Of a DNA stretch of 15,288 bases, positions 15,215 through 15,288 are shown one piece after another. The position numbers were made by a program, and so were the translations under genes. The DNA is from Burkholderiaceae bacterium. Its GTDB lineage: Bacteria > Pseudomonadota > Gammaproteobacteria > Burkholderiales > Burkholderiaceae_C. The stretch covers positions 1 through 15,288 of the forward strand of contig JALOSD010000016.1 in the NCBI GenBank assembly GCA_025458585.1. The letters run 5' to 3'. The notes below the pieces were generated by a model. The model was not told where the DNA came from, made no database searches, and was given only the letters and a program-made list of their open reading frames with translations. Positions within the stretch are counted from its first letter, which is position 1, and each line of letters begins with the position of its first letter.

Positions 15215-15288
15215 ACAACCCCATCCGCGGCAAGATCAGCTGGCCCCGCCCGCTTGCAGGACTGCGCGGGGTCGCGCTGGCCGACGTG
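15211..15288 (+). CDS. N-terminal fragment of a gene cut by the window end (possibly SulP-type anion transporter)
   Basis: Only 26 codons are visible, beginning with MNNPIRGKISWPRPLAGLRG. The ribosome site GGAGG (15206-15210) directly precedes the ATG, which overlaps the previous stop. The Trp-Pro-rich, basic N-terminus followed by LAGLRGVALADV is reminiscent of the start of SulP-family inorganic anion transporters, and a sulfate or sulfite transporter would fit the neighbours. That identity is a weak inference from a short fragment; the frame and start are reasonably supported. Confidence 0.55.
   Translation, partial: MNNPIRGKISWPRPLAGLRGVALADV

Overview
The window is high-GC DNA (strong G/C third-position bias, GTG starts, ATGA overlaps) whose gene families suggest a proteobacterium, most likely a betaproteobacterium of the Burkholderiales type. 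The taxonomic call is an inference from gene content and style. No RNA genes, insertion sequences or CRISPR arrays were found.

Region 1 (1-7811, all +) is a HAAT-family (branched-chain amino acid/amide-type) ABC transporter: a periplasmic binding protein (465-1682), two ATPases (LivG- and LivF-like) and two permeases (LivH- and LivM-like). An alpha/beta hydrolase overlaps the last permease by 4 bases. A sigma-54-dependent activator (PAS, AAA+, Fis-type HTH) follows. Upstream of the binding protein there is a near-perfect -24/-12 promoter (386-401), and about 165 bases upstream of its predicted start lies a perfect 15-bp inverted repeat (229-260), where an enhancer site would be expected. Together with the activator gene, this suggests a self-contained sigma-54-controlled uptake and hydrolysis operon. 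A perfect 13-bp hairpin has the binding-protein stop codon in its loop, and a second hairpin separates that gene from the ATPase genes; both could raise binding-protein expression relative to the membrane parts.

Region 2 (7812-10638) holds a convergent intergenic region with overlapping hairpins, a minus-strand MFS transporter (8044-9297), a divergent 300-bp spacer, and a plus-strand class I SAM-dependent methyltransferase (9601-10386). A further convergent spacer with a hairpin follows.

Region 3 (10639-15288) is the most unusual part. An AraC-family regulator (minus) is divergent from a plus-strand set of genes: a 392-aa protein resembling DszB, the 2'-hydroxybiphenyl-2-sulfinate desulfinase, with Cys27, His67 and Arg77 at the catalytic positions and no signal peptide; an FAD/NAD(P) coenzyme A-disulfide/persulfide-reductase-like enzyme fused to a C-terminal rhodanese domain; a small membrane protein; and the first 26 codons of another gene, overlapping by ATGA, that may be a SulP-type anion transporter. 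The divergent promoter region carries direct repeats spaced exactly 21 bp apart, a plausible AraC-type operator. The set reads as a candidate organosulfur cassette: C-S cleavage of a sulfinate, sulfane-sulfur handling, and possibly anion transport. The DszA and DszC monooxygenases of the 4S pathway are absent from the window, so the substrate is unknown.
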